Numbered from the stretch's first letter, positions 49,558-58,426 are shown. The stretch is DNA of 64,000 nt from Streptomyces varsoviensis (GCF_000718635.1 NZ_JOBF01000005.1:186001-250000), one strand, 5' to 3'. A program made the numbers and translations. Notes: a model not told the origin generated them from the letters alone.

Positions 49558-49755
49558 TCACCGCCGGGAATCCGGCCCCTGCGCGGACTCGGGCCGCCGC
49601 TGCGGCACCACCCTCAGTACCTCGTCGATACGGTCCGGGCTGAGCCGTTCCTCGTCCGCGCTGGACGCCGCGATCATCAACTCGCCGTAGAGATCGATCT
49701 CGACGAGGGCGGCCACGGGGTCCGAGCCACCGGACGAGGGTCGACGCGAAACCAC
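49558..49755 (-). CDS. small conserved streptomycete protein
   Basis: A 65-residue soluble protein: a short basic N-terminus (MVSRRPSSGG), a central conserved-looking helix pair (DPVAALVEIDLYGELMIAASSADEERLSPDRIDEVLRVV) and an Arg/Gln/Pro tail. GAAGGAGG is ideally spaced from the GTG at 49755, which is much better than any upstream start in the open frame. I recognise the EIDLYGELMIAAS pattern from other Streptomyces genomes, but no function is known. Confidence 0.78.
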   Translation of the reverse strand: MVSRRPSSGGSDPVAALVEIDLYGELMIAASSADEERLSPDRIDEVLRVVPQRRPESAQGPDSRR

Positions 49756-49884
49756 GGGTTCCACCTCCTTCTCCGATCGGCGACTCACCAGCGTACGGAC
49801 CGCCGCGCACCCCGTGCATGGCACAGACGGACCATTTCGCCGAACCGCGCCGTCAGCCCGCGCCACAGCGCGCGCCCGCCCACG

Positions 49885-49985
49885 CCAACGCCCCGGAAAC
49901 CCGCGCCCATACACCGGGAGCCCACGCCCGTGCACCGGAAACCCGTGCCGGCGCCCCGGAAACCCGCGTTAACGCACCGGAGAAA
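49885..49985 (+). repeat. about 21-bp repeat array downstream of the lipoprotein gene
   Basis: A core CACCGGAAACCCG(C/T)GCC is repeated about five times with variation (CCGGAAACCCGCG, CCGGGAGCCCACG, CCGGAAACCCGTG, CCGGAAACCCGCG, CCGGAGAAACG). The last copy overlaps the 3' end of the lipoprotein gene, encoding its final residues. Confidence 0.7.
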
Positions 49986-50877
49986 CGACCTTCCCCGTAT
50001 AGATGTCCGTGGCCGGAGGCAGCCGCACGGTCACTTTCGCCCCAAAGGCATACAGCTCCACCGTCGACGCCACATCCATCGCGCCCCGCCCGGCGTCCCG
50101 GAGGGTGAAGCGGTGCCGTACCTTCCGTAGCCGCCCCTGTTCGTCCAGGTAGGCGTCGCAGGCGACCGTACGGCCGAAGAACCCTTTCGCCGCCGCCGCC
50201 AGCGCCGCCCGCTGCCCGGCCGAGGCGGCCCGCGCCGCGCGCGCCAGGTCGCAGTCGCCCGTGAAATGCCGGACCGTCGCCCCGCCGGATCGCTCGCTGC
50301 CCGCGTACTCCACCCGGCGCGCACCGCGCAGCAGTTCGGCGGCGGCGAGCGGGTCCGTCGCCCCGTTCGCGACGAGATTTCCGTCACCGAGCGACCCGGT
50401 GGCCACCCGCACCCACTTCGCGTCGGGCACGCCCGCGCCGCGGTTCTTCATATACAGCGCGCCGGGCGCGAAGAGTTCGGTGATCGCCGGCCGCGGTGTG
50501 CCGGCCGGTGCCCCCGCCGCGCCCGGCACCGCGTCCCCCGGCGCCGGTACGCGCACCCGCAGCCGCCCCAGCGACTGTCCGAAGCCGTAGCCGCCGGTGC
50601 CCAGGATGGTCAGCCGGGTGCCGCCGCTGACCGTCTCCAGGTACGTACGGACCCGGGCCCCGCCCGCCTCGGCGAGCACATCGGCGGCGTGCCGCACGGC
50701 GGCGAGGGCCTCGCCCGGGCCCAGCCCGTCGGCCGCGCGGACGGCCGCGGCCTTGCCGTGGTCCCCGGCGGCGACGCCCGCCGAGCAGCCGGCCGTCGTC
50801 AGCAGTCCCGCCGCGATCCCGCCCGCCACGGCGGTGGCGACGACCGCGCCTCCGCGTCCTCGCTCCTGCACCACCAT
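49969..50877 (-). CDS. lipoprotein, LppX/LprG-like
   Basis: A 302-residue lipoprotein: signal AVVATAVAGGIAAGLLTTAGC with lipobox TAGC, then a mature domain with alternating strands (RVRTYLETVSGGTRLTILGTGGYGFG...ITELFAPGALYMKN...WVRVATGSL) and two Cys (GDCDLA, VACDAY). The pattern of ALYMKN-W-RV and later ARRVEYAGSERSGGATVRHFTGDCDL fits the LppX_LprAFG-type lipid-binding fold, but with moderate certainty. Start GTG or ATG at 50877 (MVVQERGRGG) is preferred over 50901. A lipid- or siderophore-binding role on the outer membrane face is only inference. Confidence 0.78.
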   Translation of the reverse strand: MVVQERGRGGAVVATAVAGGIAAGLLTTAGCSAGVAAGDHGKAAAVRAADGLGPGEALAAVRHAADVLAEAGGARVRTYLETVSGGTRLTILGTGGYGFGQSLGRLRVRVPAPGDAVPGAAGAPAGTPRPAITELFAPGALYMKNRGAGVPDAKWVRVATGSLGDGNLVANGATDPLAAAELLRGARRVEYAGSERSGGATVRHFTGDCDLARAARAASAGQRAALAAAAKGFFGRTVACDAYLDEQGRLRKVRHRFTLRDAGRGAMDVASTVELYAFGAKVTVRLPPATDIYTGKVVSPVR

Positions 50878-50977
50878 CGACGGCCGACCCCCTGGTCCCA
50901 CTGGTCCCGCTGCGCCTGGACACCCGCCCCGTTCAACGACGGTTCCGGGGCCTCGTCACGGCCGGTAGCGTGGTCAC

Positions 50978-51166
50978 GTGTCCGAACCGATCCCCCACGC
51001 CCACACCACGACCACCACGGAGAACGGCTCCTTCTGCATCGCCCGGTGCGCGTGCGGCTGGTACGGCCCGGCGCGCCGGGCCCGGGCGCGCGCCCGCGAG
51101 GACGCCGCCGCGCACCTGGTCGCGACAGGTGACGGAACCGCGCACCCGGGTAGGCCATCTGTCTGA
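50978..51166 (+). CDS. small Cys-containing hypothetical protein
   Basis: A 62-residue protein: MSEPIPHAHTTTTTENGSFC, then IARCACGWYGPARRARARAR and a short tail (EDAAAHLVATGDGTAHPG). The Cys-x3-Cys-x-Cys-Gly-Trp pattern (about residues 20-27) resembles half of a zinc ribbon, and the following Arg-rich helix could bind nucleic acid. I recognise the pattern as a short streptomycete family without known function. It is divergent from the lipoprotein gene. Confidence 0.72.
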   Translation: MSEPIPHAHTTTTTENGSFCIARCACGWYGPARRARARAREDAAAHLVATGDGTAHPGRPSV

Positions 51167-51247
51167 CCAGACGTGTCCGAGCGGCGCCATCGGCCACCGA
51201 GCGCCCGGACCACGGCCATCAGCACGGCATAGGGGGCAGGGACCACG

Positions 51248-52825
51248 ATGGACAGGCGCAGACTGCTGGCCGCGGGAGCCGGACTGGCGGCGGGCGGCGC
51301 GTGGCTCACCGCGTGCAGCGGCGACGCGAGCCACGCCGCCCCCGACGGCAACGGCTCCTCCGCCGCCGGCCGCAAGCCGTCCAAACCGGCCGGCGGCAAG
51401 GCGGGCGACCCCGACTGGACCGCTCTCGGCAAAGGCCTCTCCGGCGATCTCATACGCCCTGACGACGCCGACTACGCCACCGCCCGCCAGCTCTACAACA
51501 CCCGCTTCGACGGCCGGCGCCCGGCCGCCGTCGCCTACACCGCGGGCGCCTCCGACATCGCCGAGTGCCTGGCCTTCGCCCGCCGCCACGGCACCCCCGT
51601 CGCCATCCGCAACGGCGGCCACAGCTACGCCGGCTGGTCCAGCGGCGACGGGCGCCTGGTCATCGACGTCTCGCGGCTGAAGTCGGTCCGTACGACCTCC
51701 TCCACCACCGCCTCGATCGGCGCGGGCGCCAAGCTCATCGACGTCTACACGGGCCTCGCCGACCACGGCGTCACCATCCCCGGCGGCTCCTGCCCCACGG
51801 TCGGCATATCCGGCCTGACCCTCGGCGGCGGCCATGGCGTCGTCTCCCGCGCGTACGGCCTGACCTGCGACAGCCTCCTGGGCGCGACCATCATCACGCC
51901 CGACGGCAAGACGCTGGAGTGCGACGAGTCGCGCAACGCGGACCTGTTCTGGGCGCTGCGCGGCGCGGGCAACGGCAACTTCGGGGTCGTCACCGAGCTG
52001 CGGTTCCGTACCCGGCGGGCGGCGAGCGGGGCGACCGGCTATGTCTCCTTCCCCTGGTCGCGGGCGGCCGCGGTGCTGGACGCCTGGCAGAAGTGGGGGC
52101 CGGGCCAGCCTGACGAGATATGGACCGCGTGCGACCTGTCCGTGACGGCCGGTCAGGAGCCGCGGATAGCCGTCTCCGCCTTCACCATCGGCACGGCGGG
52201 CGACCTGCGCAACGCCATGGACCGCCTGGTCGAGGCGGCGGGCGGCGCCGCCGGGTCGGTGACGGTCTATCAGCACACCTATCTGGACACGATGCGCCGC
52301 TACGCGGGGTGCGGCACCAAGTCGGCCGACGAGTGCCATCTGCCCGGCAGCACGCCGGGCCGCCGGCCGAACGGGACGCTGGACCGCGAGACGTACGCGG
52401 CGCGCTCCGACTTCTTCGACCGGGAGCTGACGGCGGCGGGCCTGCGGACGCTGATCGACCAGTTCGCGCGGTACGGCCGGACCGCGGGCAGCGGAAAGGG
52501 GTCGGTCCAGCTCACGGCGCTGGGCGGGGCGATCAACCGGGTCAGGCCGCTGGCCACCGCCTTCGTCCACCGCCGCGCGCGGTTCCTGGCCCAGTACCTG
52601 ACCTCGTGGCCGTCGGGCGGCTCCGGCTCCGCCCAGACGCCGTGGCTCGACGGCCTCCACTCCGCCATGCGCCGCTACGCCTCCGGCGCGGCCTATCAGA
52701 ACTACGCCGACCCCGGCCTCAAGGACTGGCGCCGCGCCTACTACGGCGACGCCGCCGACCGCCTCACCAAGCTCAAGGCCCAGTACGACCCGGACCGCGT
52801 CCTGGACTTCCCGCAGGCCCTCTGA
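51248..52825 (+). CDS. BBE-type FAD-linked oxidase, Tat/lipoprotein exported
   Basis: A 525-residue flavoenzyme. The Tat-like signal is MDRRRLLAAGAGLAAGGAWL followed by TACSG (lipobox LTAC). The FAD_binding_4 domain has both covalent FAD ligands of the berberine-bridge type: His125 in RNGGHSYAG and Cys182 in PGGSCPTVGISGLTLGGGHG. The C-terminal BBE motif is AYQNYADPGLKDWRRAYYG. Bicovalent flavins permit oxidation of bulky substrates such as oligosaccharides or natural-product intermediates. Being a single secreted enzyme with no biosynthetic cluster around it, carbohydrate oxidation is a reasonable guess. Confidence 0.92.
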   Translation: MDRRRLLAAGAGLAAGGAWLTACSGDASHAAPDGNGSSAAGRKPSKPAGGKAGDPDWTALGKGLSGDLIRPDDADYATARQLYNTRFDGRRPAAVAYTAGASDIAECLAFARRHGTPVAIRNGGHSYAGWSSGDGRLVIDVSRLKSVRTTSSTTASIGAGAKLIDVYTGLADHGVTIPGGSCPTVGISGLTLGGGHGVVSRAYGLTCDSLLGATIITPDGKTLECDESRNADLFWALRGAGNGNFGVVTELRFRTRRAASGATGYVSFPWSRAAAVLDAWQKWGPGQPDEIWTACDLSVTAGQEPRIAVSAFTIGTAGDLRNAMDRLVEAAGGAAGSVTVYQHTYLDTMRRYAGCGTKSADECHLPGSTPGRRPNGTLDRETYAARSDFFDRELTAAGLRTLIDQFARYGRTAGSGKGSVQLTALGGAINRVRPLATAFVHRRARFLAQYLTSWPSGGSGSAQTPWLDGLHSAMRRYASGAAYQNYADPGLKDWRRAYYGDAADRLTKLKAQYDPDRVLDFPQAL

Positions 52826-52869
52826 CCGGGGCGGCCCTCCGCGCGCCGGCCGCGGGGCGGCGGCCGGCG

Positions 52870-53562
52870 TTACGCGGCGAGGTCGTTGTCGCGGCGGCGG
52901 GGTTCGGGCAGCTCCGCCTCGTCCGCCGGCCCGTCGGCCGGTGCGGGCTGCCGGGGCCGTACGAGCCGGCTCGCGCGCGAGTCCGCGAGCCGCGTCACCA
53001 GGGGGGTGAGGAGCATCATCGCGAGCGGCGCGAAGAGCAGCGCGACCGCCGTGCCGAGGGCGAAGCCGCCGATGACGTCCGTCGGGTAGTGGACGCCCAT
53101 GTAGACGCGGCAGAAGCCTTCCAGCAGGGCCAGGGCGATGCCGGCCAGGCCGAACCGGCGGTTGGCGCAGAAGAGGCCGACGCCGACGGCCATCGTCAGC
53201 GTGGCGTGGTCGCTGACGAAGGAGAAGTCGGTCTTGCCCTTGACCAGGACCTCCAGGCCCTGATGCTCCATGAAGGGCCGCTGCCGCTGGACCAGGTCCC
53301 GGATGGGGATGTTGACGAGCAGCGCGAGCCCGGCGGCGAGCGGCGCCCAGAGGAGGCCGGCCACGGCGCCGGGCGCGTCCGGGCGCTTGCGCGCGCTCCA
53401 CCAGGCGAAGACCATCAGCACGGCGAGGCCGATGACGATGCCGTACTCACCGGTGAACTCCATCACGCGGTCGAACCAGTGCGGGGCGTCCTTGGCGAAG
53501 CCGTTGATGTCATAGAGAACGCTGACGTCGGGGTTCGAGCCGTCCATCGCGAGTCCAGCCAT
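52870..53562 (-). CDS. PAP2-family membrane phosphatase
   Basis: A 230-residue integral membrane phosphatase with the three PAP2 motifs: RDLVQRQRPF (motif 1, with K/R-x6-RP altered), FSFVSDHAT (motif 2, with Ser-Asp-His replacing Ser-Gly-His) and CRVYMGVHYPTDVIGG (motif 3, Arg and catalytic His). It has about six membrane segments, and an Arg/Pro/Asp-rich cytosolic tail ends the protein. It is likely an undecaprenyl-pyrophosphate or lipid phosphatase. An internal Met at 53547 is an alternative start. It converges on the flavoenzyme gene. Confidence 0.9.
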   Translation of the reverse strand: MAGLAMDGSNPDVSVLYDINGFAKDAPHWFDRVMEFTGEYGIVIGLAVLMVFAWWSARKRPDAPGAVAGLLWAPLAAGLALLVNIPIRDLVQRQRPFMEHQGLEVLVKGKTDFSFVSDHATLTMAVGVGLFCANRRFGLAGIALALLEGFCRVYMGVHYPTDVIGGFALGTAVALLFAPLAMMLLTPLVTRLADSRASRLVRPRQPAPADGPADEAELPEPRRRDNDLAA

Positions 53563-53755
53563 CTGCCGCGGCCCCTTATCTTTCGCCTGTCACTACGTGC
53601 TGCTGTCTACCCCCGTGGTCGATAACGCCGGTAACAGCGCGCCGCGTGCCACTTCAATGGAACGTCACCGCACTGCCCGGCGTTCCGTTCTCCACTCAAT
53701 GATCACCAGGACGTTACCGAAGGGTGACCCATCGTCGCAGCTCAGGGCAGGGCTT

Positions 53756-54763
53756 CTACGCGGCGTTAGGCTCGGGCAGCGCTTTCGCGCCATCGGCCGT
53801 CACGCGCGTCGCGCCGATGTAATCGGGTTTATCAATTTTGTCGTACCGAATCACCGCGCCGGTGTACGGGGCATTGATCATGTAACCGTCGCCGACGTAC
53901 ATCCCCACGTGGTGAATACTGCGCGGGTCGCTCAGGTCATTGGCGAAGAAAACGAGATCTCCCGGCATCAGCTCGTCCCGTTTCGGATGCGCCCCCGCGT
54001 TCCACTGGTCGTTCGCGACGCGCGGCAGCTCGATGCCCACCGAGTGGTACGCGGCCTTCGTCAGCCCCGAGCAGTCGAACCGACCGCCCTGATCCGCCGT
54101 GCCGTTGCCGCCCCACAGATACGGCGTACCGAGCACCTTCTGCGCGAAGTAGATCGCGCCGGCCGCCTGCTGGGACGGGGCGACCCGGCCGACCGGCTTC
54201 GCGAAGCTCTTCGCCAGCGTGCGGATCGTCTTCACATAGCCCTGGGTCTCCTGGTAGGGCGGCACCCCGGCATTCTTGATCACCGCGTACGCGCCCGCGT
54301 TGTACGAGGCCAGCATGTTGTCCGCGAGGTCGCCCGGCACGTTCTTCACGTACTTGGCCAGATCGCAGTCGTACGCCGCCGCCGACGGAATCGCGTCCTC
54401 CGGGTTCCAGATGTCCTTCTTGCCGTCGCCGTTGCCGTCTATCGCGTGCGTCTCCCACGTGCCGGGGATGAACTGCGCTATCCCCAACGCGTTGGCCGGA
54501 CTCACGGCCCGCGGATTCCAGCCGCTCTCCGAATAGAGCTGCGCCGCCAGCAGCGGAGGGCTCAGCGCCGGGCAGAGATTGCCCCACTTCTCCACCAACT
54601 GCTGGTACTGCGCCGGGACCGCGCCCTTCGCCAGCCCCACGGCGCCGGCCGTGCCGCCGCCCATCAGGTTCGAGGCGGCCGAATAGACGCCCACGACCAG
54701 CAGGCCCACCAGACAAAGGCACAGCCCGATACCGATGCTGACGCCCAGCCAGATCTTTCGCAC
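53756..54763 (-). CDS. bifunctional SLT transglycosylase - NlpC/P60 peptidoglycan hydrolase
   Basis: A 335-residue envelope protein: GTG start at 54763 (GGGGAGG upstream), an N-terminal membrane anchor (WLGVSIGIGLCLCLVGLLVVGVY), a soluble lytic transglycosylase domain with AQLYSESGWNPRAVSPANALGIAQFIPGTW (catalytic Glu) and YNAGAYAV, then an NlpC/P60 domain with RFDCSGLTKAAYHS, MPGDLVFFANDLSDPRSIHHVGMYVG and INAPYTG. It can cut both glycan and peptide. The same two-domain hydrolase is a standard component of Gram-positive conjugation systems (VirB1-like), which matches the secretion genes at 57-64 kb. Confidence 0.93.
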   Translation of the reverse strand: MRKIWLGVSIGIGLCLCLVGLLVVGVYSAASNLMGGGTAGAVGLAKGAVPAQYQQLVEKWGNLCPALSPPLLAAQLYSESGWNPRAVSPANALGIAQFIPGTWETHAIDGNGDGKKDIWNPEDAIPSAAAYDCDLAKYVKNVPGDLADNMLASYNAGAYAVIKNAGVPPYQETQGYVKTIRTLAKSFAKPVGRVAPSQQAAGAIYFAQKVLGTPYLWGGNGTADQGGRFDCSGLTKAAYHSVGIELPRVANDQWNAGAHPKRDELMPGDLVFFANDLSDPRSIHHVGMYVGDGYMINAPYTGAVIRYDKIDKPDYIGATRVTADGAKALPEPNAA

Positions 54764-54906
54764 CCCGCCGGCCTCCCCTACCCGCCCACCCACGAATCCG
54801 TCGTTCCGCACGGTACGGCCACCCGGCCCCACCTGGCGAGACCGCCTCGGCGGACTCCTCTATGGTGAGTGCCCGGGCAGGACCGGACACCGCACAAGGG
54901 GGCACA

Positions 54907-55119
54907 GTGACGGAGCTCAACTGGCAGCAGGCCACCGACGGCACCGAGAAGGAGTTCCTGGAGGTCGCCTTCGGCGACGACGGCAACGTCTATCTGCGCG
55001 AGAACCTCAAGCCCGACGAGATCGTCATCACCACCCGCGCCAAGTGGGACGCCTTCGTCCTCGGCGTCAAGGCGGGCGAGTTCGACCACTTCGTCGAGGA
55101 CTGCCCCACCGAGGGCTGA
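54907..55119 (+). CDS. DUF397-like small protein
   Basis: A 70-residue acidic protein starting (GTG) VTELNWQQATDGTEKEFLEV, with the ending TTRAKWDAFVLGVKAGEFDH characteristic of DUF397 (W-x-A-F-V-x-G-V-K-x-G-E-F). AAGGGGGCACA precedes the GTG. DUF397 proteins usually accompany XRE regulators as small partner proteins; no such regulator is adjacent, and here it lies between an envelope hydrolase and a protein kinase. Confidence 0.82.
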   Translation: MTELNWQQATDGTEKEFLEVAFGDDGNVYLRENLKPDEIVITTRAKWDAFVLGVKAGEFDHFVEDCPTEG

Positions 55120-55319
55120 GGCACCGGACGACGCCGGACCGAAAGGGCTCGGGCCGAAAAACGCCGAGCTGGACAGCGCCCGGCCGGAAGGCGCCGGGCC
55201 GGAAGGCGTCGGGCCGAGGGCGGTGGCCGCACCGCGGGCCGCCCTCCTCTCCCCCGGCGCGCCGTCGACGCCGATGCCGCTGCCGATGTCGATGTCGCTG
55301 CCGATCGGGGCGGCTCCGC
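55120..55319 (+). repeat. short degenerate repeats between DUF397 and kinase genes
   Basis: GCCGGAAGGCGCCGG-type 15-bp units repeat about four times (55143-55215), followed by a run of GATG(C/T)CGCT 6-9-bp units (55266-55310). The convergent gene ends are here, so the repeats may serve as terminator. Confidence 0.6.
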
Positions 55320-56603
55320 TCATCGGTTCGCGCCGCCCTGGCCCGAGCCGCCCGGCGCGTCCGTCGACACCGCCTCGGGGCCCTGCGAGCCCGTGACGTC
55401 CGGGCCGAACAAGGACGCGCCGACGATCATCGCCGCCACGAAGGCCACCCCGCCCGCGACCACGCCGAACAGCACCTTGTGCCGGCGCAGCCGCGCCCGT
55501 AGCGCACCGAGCCCGCTCACGGCCGGCGCGCCCCGGCCGCCACCCCCGCCCGTACCGCCTCTGGGCACAGCGGCCCGGACCGCGCCTCTGCCGCCGCCCA
55601 CGCCTCTGCCGCCGCTCCCACCGCGGGCCGGCGCGCTCCGGCCCGCCGAGCGCCCCGCCGCGCTCCGGTGCCCGGTCGCCGGCAGCGCGTACGTCGTCAG
55701 CGACTCCCTCTCCGGGGCCAGGGCCGGGGCGGGGGCGACCACGGGCGCCGGGGCGGGCACGGGCAGGGGCTGCGGGGTGTCGCGCCAGGAGCCGCTGCCG
55801 AACCAGTCGGCCGCCTCCTGCGCCGTCGGCCGGTCCTCCGGCCGCTTGGCCAGCATTCGCAGCAGATACTCCTCGAAGGCGCTGGGCAGCCCGCCGCAGT
55901 ACTGCCGCGGCGGCACCGGCTCGGAGTCCACGTGCTGGTAGAGCAGGGCGGTGGGGGTGTCGGCCCAGAACGGCGGCTGGCCCACCAGGAGCTGGTAGAG
56001 CACGCACCCGAGCGCGTACACATCGGAGCCCGGGCCCGCCGCCCGGCCGAGGGCGCGCTCCGGCGCGAGGTAGGTGCTCGTGCCGACGATCTGGCCCGCG
56101 CTGGTCAGCCCGGCCGAGGTCTCGTCGACGAACCGGGCGATGCCGAAGTCGCCTATCTTGAGCGTGCCGTCGGCGTCGGTCATCAGGTTTCCCGGCTTCA
56201 CGTCCCGGTGCACGACGCCCTGGCGGTGCGCCGCCGCCAGCCCGGCGGCGGCCTGGGCCGCGATGTCGGCCACCCGGGCCGGGGCGAGCGCGCCGCCCGC
56301 GGCCGACGACAGCTCCTGCGCCAGGCTGGGCCCCTGCACCAACTCCATGACCAGATAGAAGCGCCCGTCCCAGGCCCCGAAGTCGTAGACCCCGACGACC
56401 TGATGGTGATTGAGCCGCGCCGCGGTCTGCGCCTCCATGCGGAACCGCATGGCCGCCGATTCGTCGCCGTCGTTGCCCAGCAGCAGCTTGACCGCGACCT
56501 GACGGCCCAGCACCTCGTCGGAGGCCCGCCAGACTTCGCCCATTCCGCCGCGCCCGAGCAGATCTCCCAACCGGTACCGATCGGCAACCAGCACCCGTAC
56601 CAT
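55320..56603 (-). CDS. membrane-anchored Ser/Thr protein kinase
   Basis: A 427-residue Hanks-type kinase: glycine loop LGRGGMGEVW, VAVKLLL (ATP Lys), catalytic HRDVKPGNLM, DFGIARF, and activation/APE region GTSTYLAPERALG. A Pro/Ala- and then Gly/Arg-rich juxtamembrane linker leads to one membrane helix (VLFGVVAGGVAFVAAMIVGASLFG) and a short extracellular tail. No PASTA repeats are present. The start is MVRVLVADRYRLG at 56603; longer open frames lack family similarity. It is divergent from the secretion operon, so it may regulate it, but that is inference from position. Confidence 0.93.
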   Translation of the reverse strand: MVRVLVADRYRLGDLLGRGGMGEVWRASDEVLGRQVAVKLLLGNDGDESAAMRFRMEAQTAARLNHHQVVGVYDFGAWDGRFYLVMELVQGPSLAQELSSAAGGALAPARVADIAAQAAAGLAAAHRQGVVHRDVKPGNLMTDADGTLKIGDFGIARFVDETSAGLTSAGQIVGTSTYLAPERALGRAAGPGSDVYALGCVLYQLLVGQPPFWADTPTALLYQHVDSEPVPPRQYCGGLPSAFEEYLLRMLAKRPEDRPTAQEAADWFGSGSWRDTPQPLPVPAPAPVVAPAPALAPERESLTTYALPATGHRSAAGRSAGRSAPARGGSGGRGVGGGRGAVRAAVPRGGTGGGGGRGAPAVSGLGALRARLRRHKVLFGVVAGGVAFVAAMIVGASLFGPDVTGSQGPEAVSTDAPGGSGQGGANR

Positions 56604-56989
56604 CCTCGATCTCGTTGCGTCCCGAGCGTGGGCGGGACGCGGTGAACGCGTTACATCCTCTCGACGGCCGCAGGGCGCAGCGCATATGAGGGAGACCGCC
56701 ACAGGGTACCCACCGAACACCCGGTCGTCGGAACATCGGCATCGGCCCCCACCTCGGCGATCATTGCTCGGCGTCAATACGCGTGGTACACAGAGTGACG
56801 ATAGGCCACCCCACTGACAACGCCGTGCATCGCGAACGGGGGCGGAGTGATCAGCGGCACGTGCGAGTCCGGCAAAAAATGACGCCAAGTCGACATGCGT
56901 TGGCGGCATTGTCGGCGAAGATAGGGCCTGACCTTCGCCACCGCGGCGAAGGGCGCGAGCAACTACCCATAAGGGGCGGTGAGTTACAT
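56604..56989. other. divergent promoter region, kinase / secretion operon
   Basis: This 386-bp gene-free spacer is AT-richer than its surroundings around 56770-56900. It must carry the promoters of the kinase and of the operon beginning at 56990. An AAGGGGCGGTGAG ribosome binding site ends it. I see no clear operator or riboswitch. Confidence 0.5.
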
Positions 56990-57298
56990 ATGCTTCTGGC
57001 GGCCAAAAAGGGCGACATCAACACCATTATTGGCGGAATCGCCCCGAACTGGGGCCCGTTCGGCACCCTGGGCAATGAGGCCCGCATCATGGTCGAGGTC
57101 GTGATGGCCGTCGCCATCCTGCTGTGCCTGGGCATCGCGATCTGGGGCGCCGCGAAGCAGCGGATCGGCGCGACGGCGCTGCGCGACACCTTCAGCGCGG
57201 AACAGGGCAAGGGGCTGATCGTCGCCGGGCTCACCGGTGTGTTCATCATCGGATCGCTGGGCACTCTGTTCACGATCGTCTACGGAATGGCCGTCTGA
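56990..57298 (+). CDS. small two-TM protein, VirB2/pilin-like position
   Basis: A 102-residue protein: a short N-terminus (MLLAAKKGDINTIIGGIAPNWGPFGTLGN), membrane helix 1 (ARIMVEVVMAVAILLCLGIAIWGAA), a basic loop (KQRIGATALRDTFSAEQGKG) and membrane helix 2 (LIVAGLTGVFIIGSLGTLFTIVYGM). Two-TM topology and first position in a VirB6/VirB4/VirD4-like operon resemble VirB2-type pilin subunits, though no signal cleavage site is evident. The function is inferred from context only. Confidence 0.8.
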   Translation: MLLAAKKGDINTIIGGIAPNWGPFGTLGNEARIMVEVVMAVAILLCLGIAIWGAAKQRIGATALRDTFSAEQGKGLIVAGLTGVFIIGSLGTLFTIVYGMAV

Positions 57299-57535
57299 CC
57301 CCCGCGCGTACCCTCGGCACCACACGCCCCACCCCACCCCCACCTCACCACCGCCGCGCATCGTCCCCGCGCAGACTCTTCTCCCCCGTCCCCGAGACCC
57401 CACAAGTCCCACCCCCCGCACCAGAGGCTGCCTGCTGATGCCCACTCACCCCTCCCCGCCCGCAACCCCTTCCGCGCCGCTACCGTCATATAGGGGCAGC
57501 CTGTCACCGACGACGTTTGAGGGGGCTTACGCGCT

Positions 57536-58426
57536 ATGAGTCTCGACGGCGACGACGGCTACGGCAGTGGCGGTGACCACGGCAGAGGCGGCAGAGCGGG
57601 CAGGGGCCGGGGCAACCCCGACGACCAGGGCCGCCCGACCCGTACCCGGCTGCCCGAGGGCGAGGGCGACCCCTACGACGGGCCCCGGCGCGGCGGCCGT
57701 ACGGGCGTCACCAGCCGCAATCTGATGACCGTCGTCGGCGTCGTGGTGCTCCTCGTCGCCGCCATCGCCTTCGCCAACCGCGGCGGCGGCAACGACGGCG
57801 GCGGCAGCGGCAAGGCCGCCGACAAGAGCACCGGCGCCCAGGCCACGGCCCCCACCGGCGTCAAGCCCGTGGACGGCAAGAACAACGGCATCGCCAAGGG
57901 CTTCGCCCACACCGAGCAGGGCGCGCAGAGCGCCGCCGCCAACTACGCGGTGGCGCTCAGCTCCGACGCCATGTTCCGCGCCGAGACCCGCCACCGCATC
58001 GTCGCCGCCGTCTACGCCCCCGAGGTCGTCACCGCCCGGCAGGGCGACTACGACCAGGCGTACTCGGGCGAACGGGCCGTCAAGATCGGTCTCAAGGCCG
58101 ACGGCACCGCCCCGTCCGGCCTCACCTTCGTCTCCCGCACCAACCCGGCGGGCACCAAGGCGACCGCCTACAAGGACGACACCGCGACCGTCGCGGTCTG
58201 GTACTCCACGCTCTTCGGCCTGGCCGGCGAGAGCTCGAAGAACCCCGTCTCCGAGGGCTGGTACACCAGCACCTTCCAACTCAAGTGGGTCGGCGACGAC
58301 TGGAAGGTGACGGCCTTCTCGCAGAAGGACGGGCCGACGCCGGTCGGCCGCGACCAGGCCGCCTCCTCGGCCAAGGACATGTCCGACGCTGTGCAAGGTT
58401 TCGGAGGGTTCACCTATGCCCGGTAA
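57536..58426 (+). CDS. single-pass protein, VirB8/TcpC-like candidate
   Basis: A 296-residue protein: a Gly/Arg/Asp-rich cytosolic N-terminus of 60 residues, one membrane helix (NLMTVVGVVVLLVAAIAFAN), a Gly/Ser linker, then an exported NTF2-like domain (GFAHTEQGAQSAAANYAVALSSDAMFR...RIVAAVYAPEV...TVAVWYSTLFGL...GWYTSTFQLKWVGDDWKVTAFSQKDGPTP). This topology and fold pattern match VirB8/TcpC assembly factors of Gram-positive type IV systems. It overlaps the next gene by 11 nt. The assignment is by layout, not by a diagnostic motif. Confidence 0.82.
   Translation: MSLDGDDGYGSGGDHGRGGRAGRGRGNPDDQGRPTRTRLPEGEGDPYDGPRRGGRTGVTSRNLMTVVGVVVLLVAAIAFANRGGGNDGGGSGKAADKSTGAQATAPTGVKPVDGKNNGIAKGFAHTEQGAQSAAANYAVALSSDAMFRAETRHRIVAAVYAPEVVTARQGDYDQAYSGERAVKIGLKADGTAPSGLTFVSRTNPAGTKATAYKDDTATVAVWYSTLFGLAGESSKNPVSEGWYTSTFQLKWVGDDWKVTAFSQKDGPTPVGRDQAASSAKDMSDAVQGFGGFTYAR

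Noticed and set aside
51248..52825. Marker of a natural-product gene cluster
   Set aside because: BBE-type oxidases occur in such clusters, but no PKS, NRPS, terpene or RiPP gene lies nearby, and the enzyme has an export signal.
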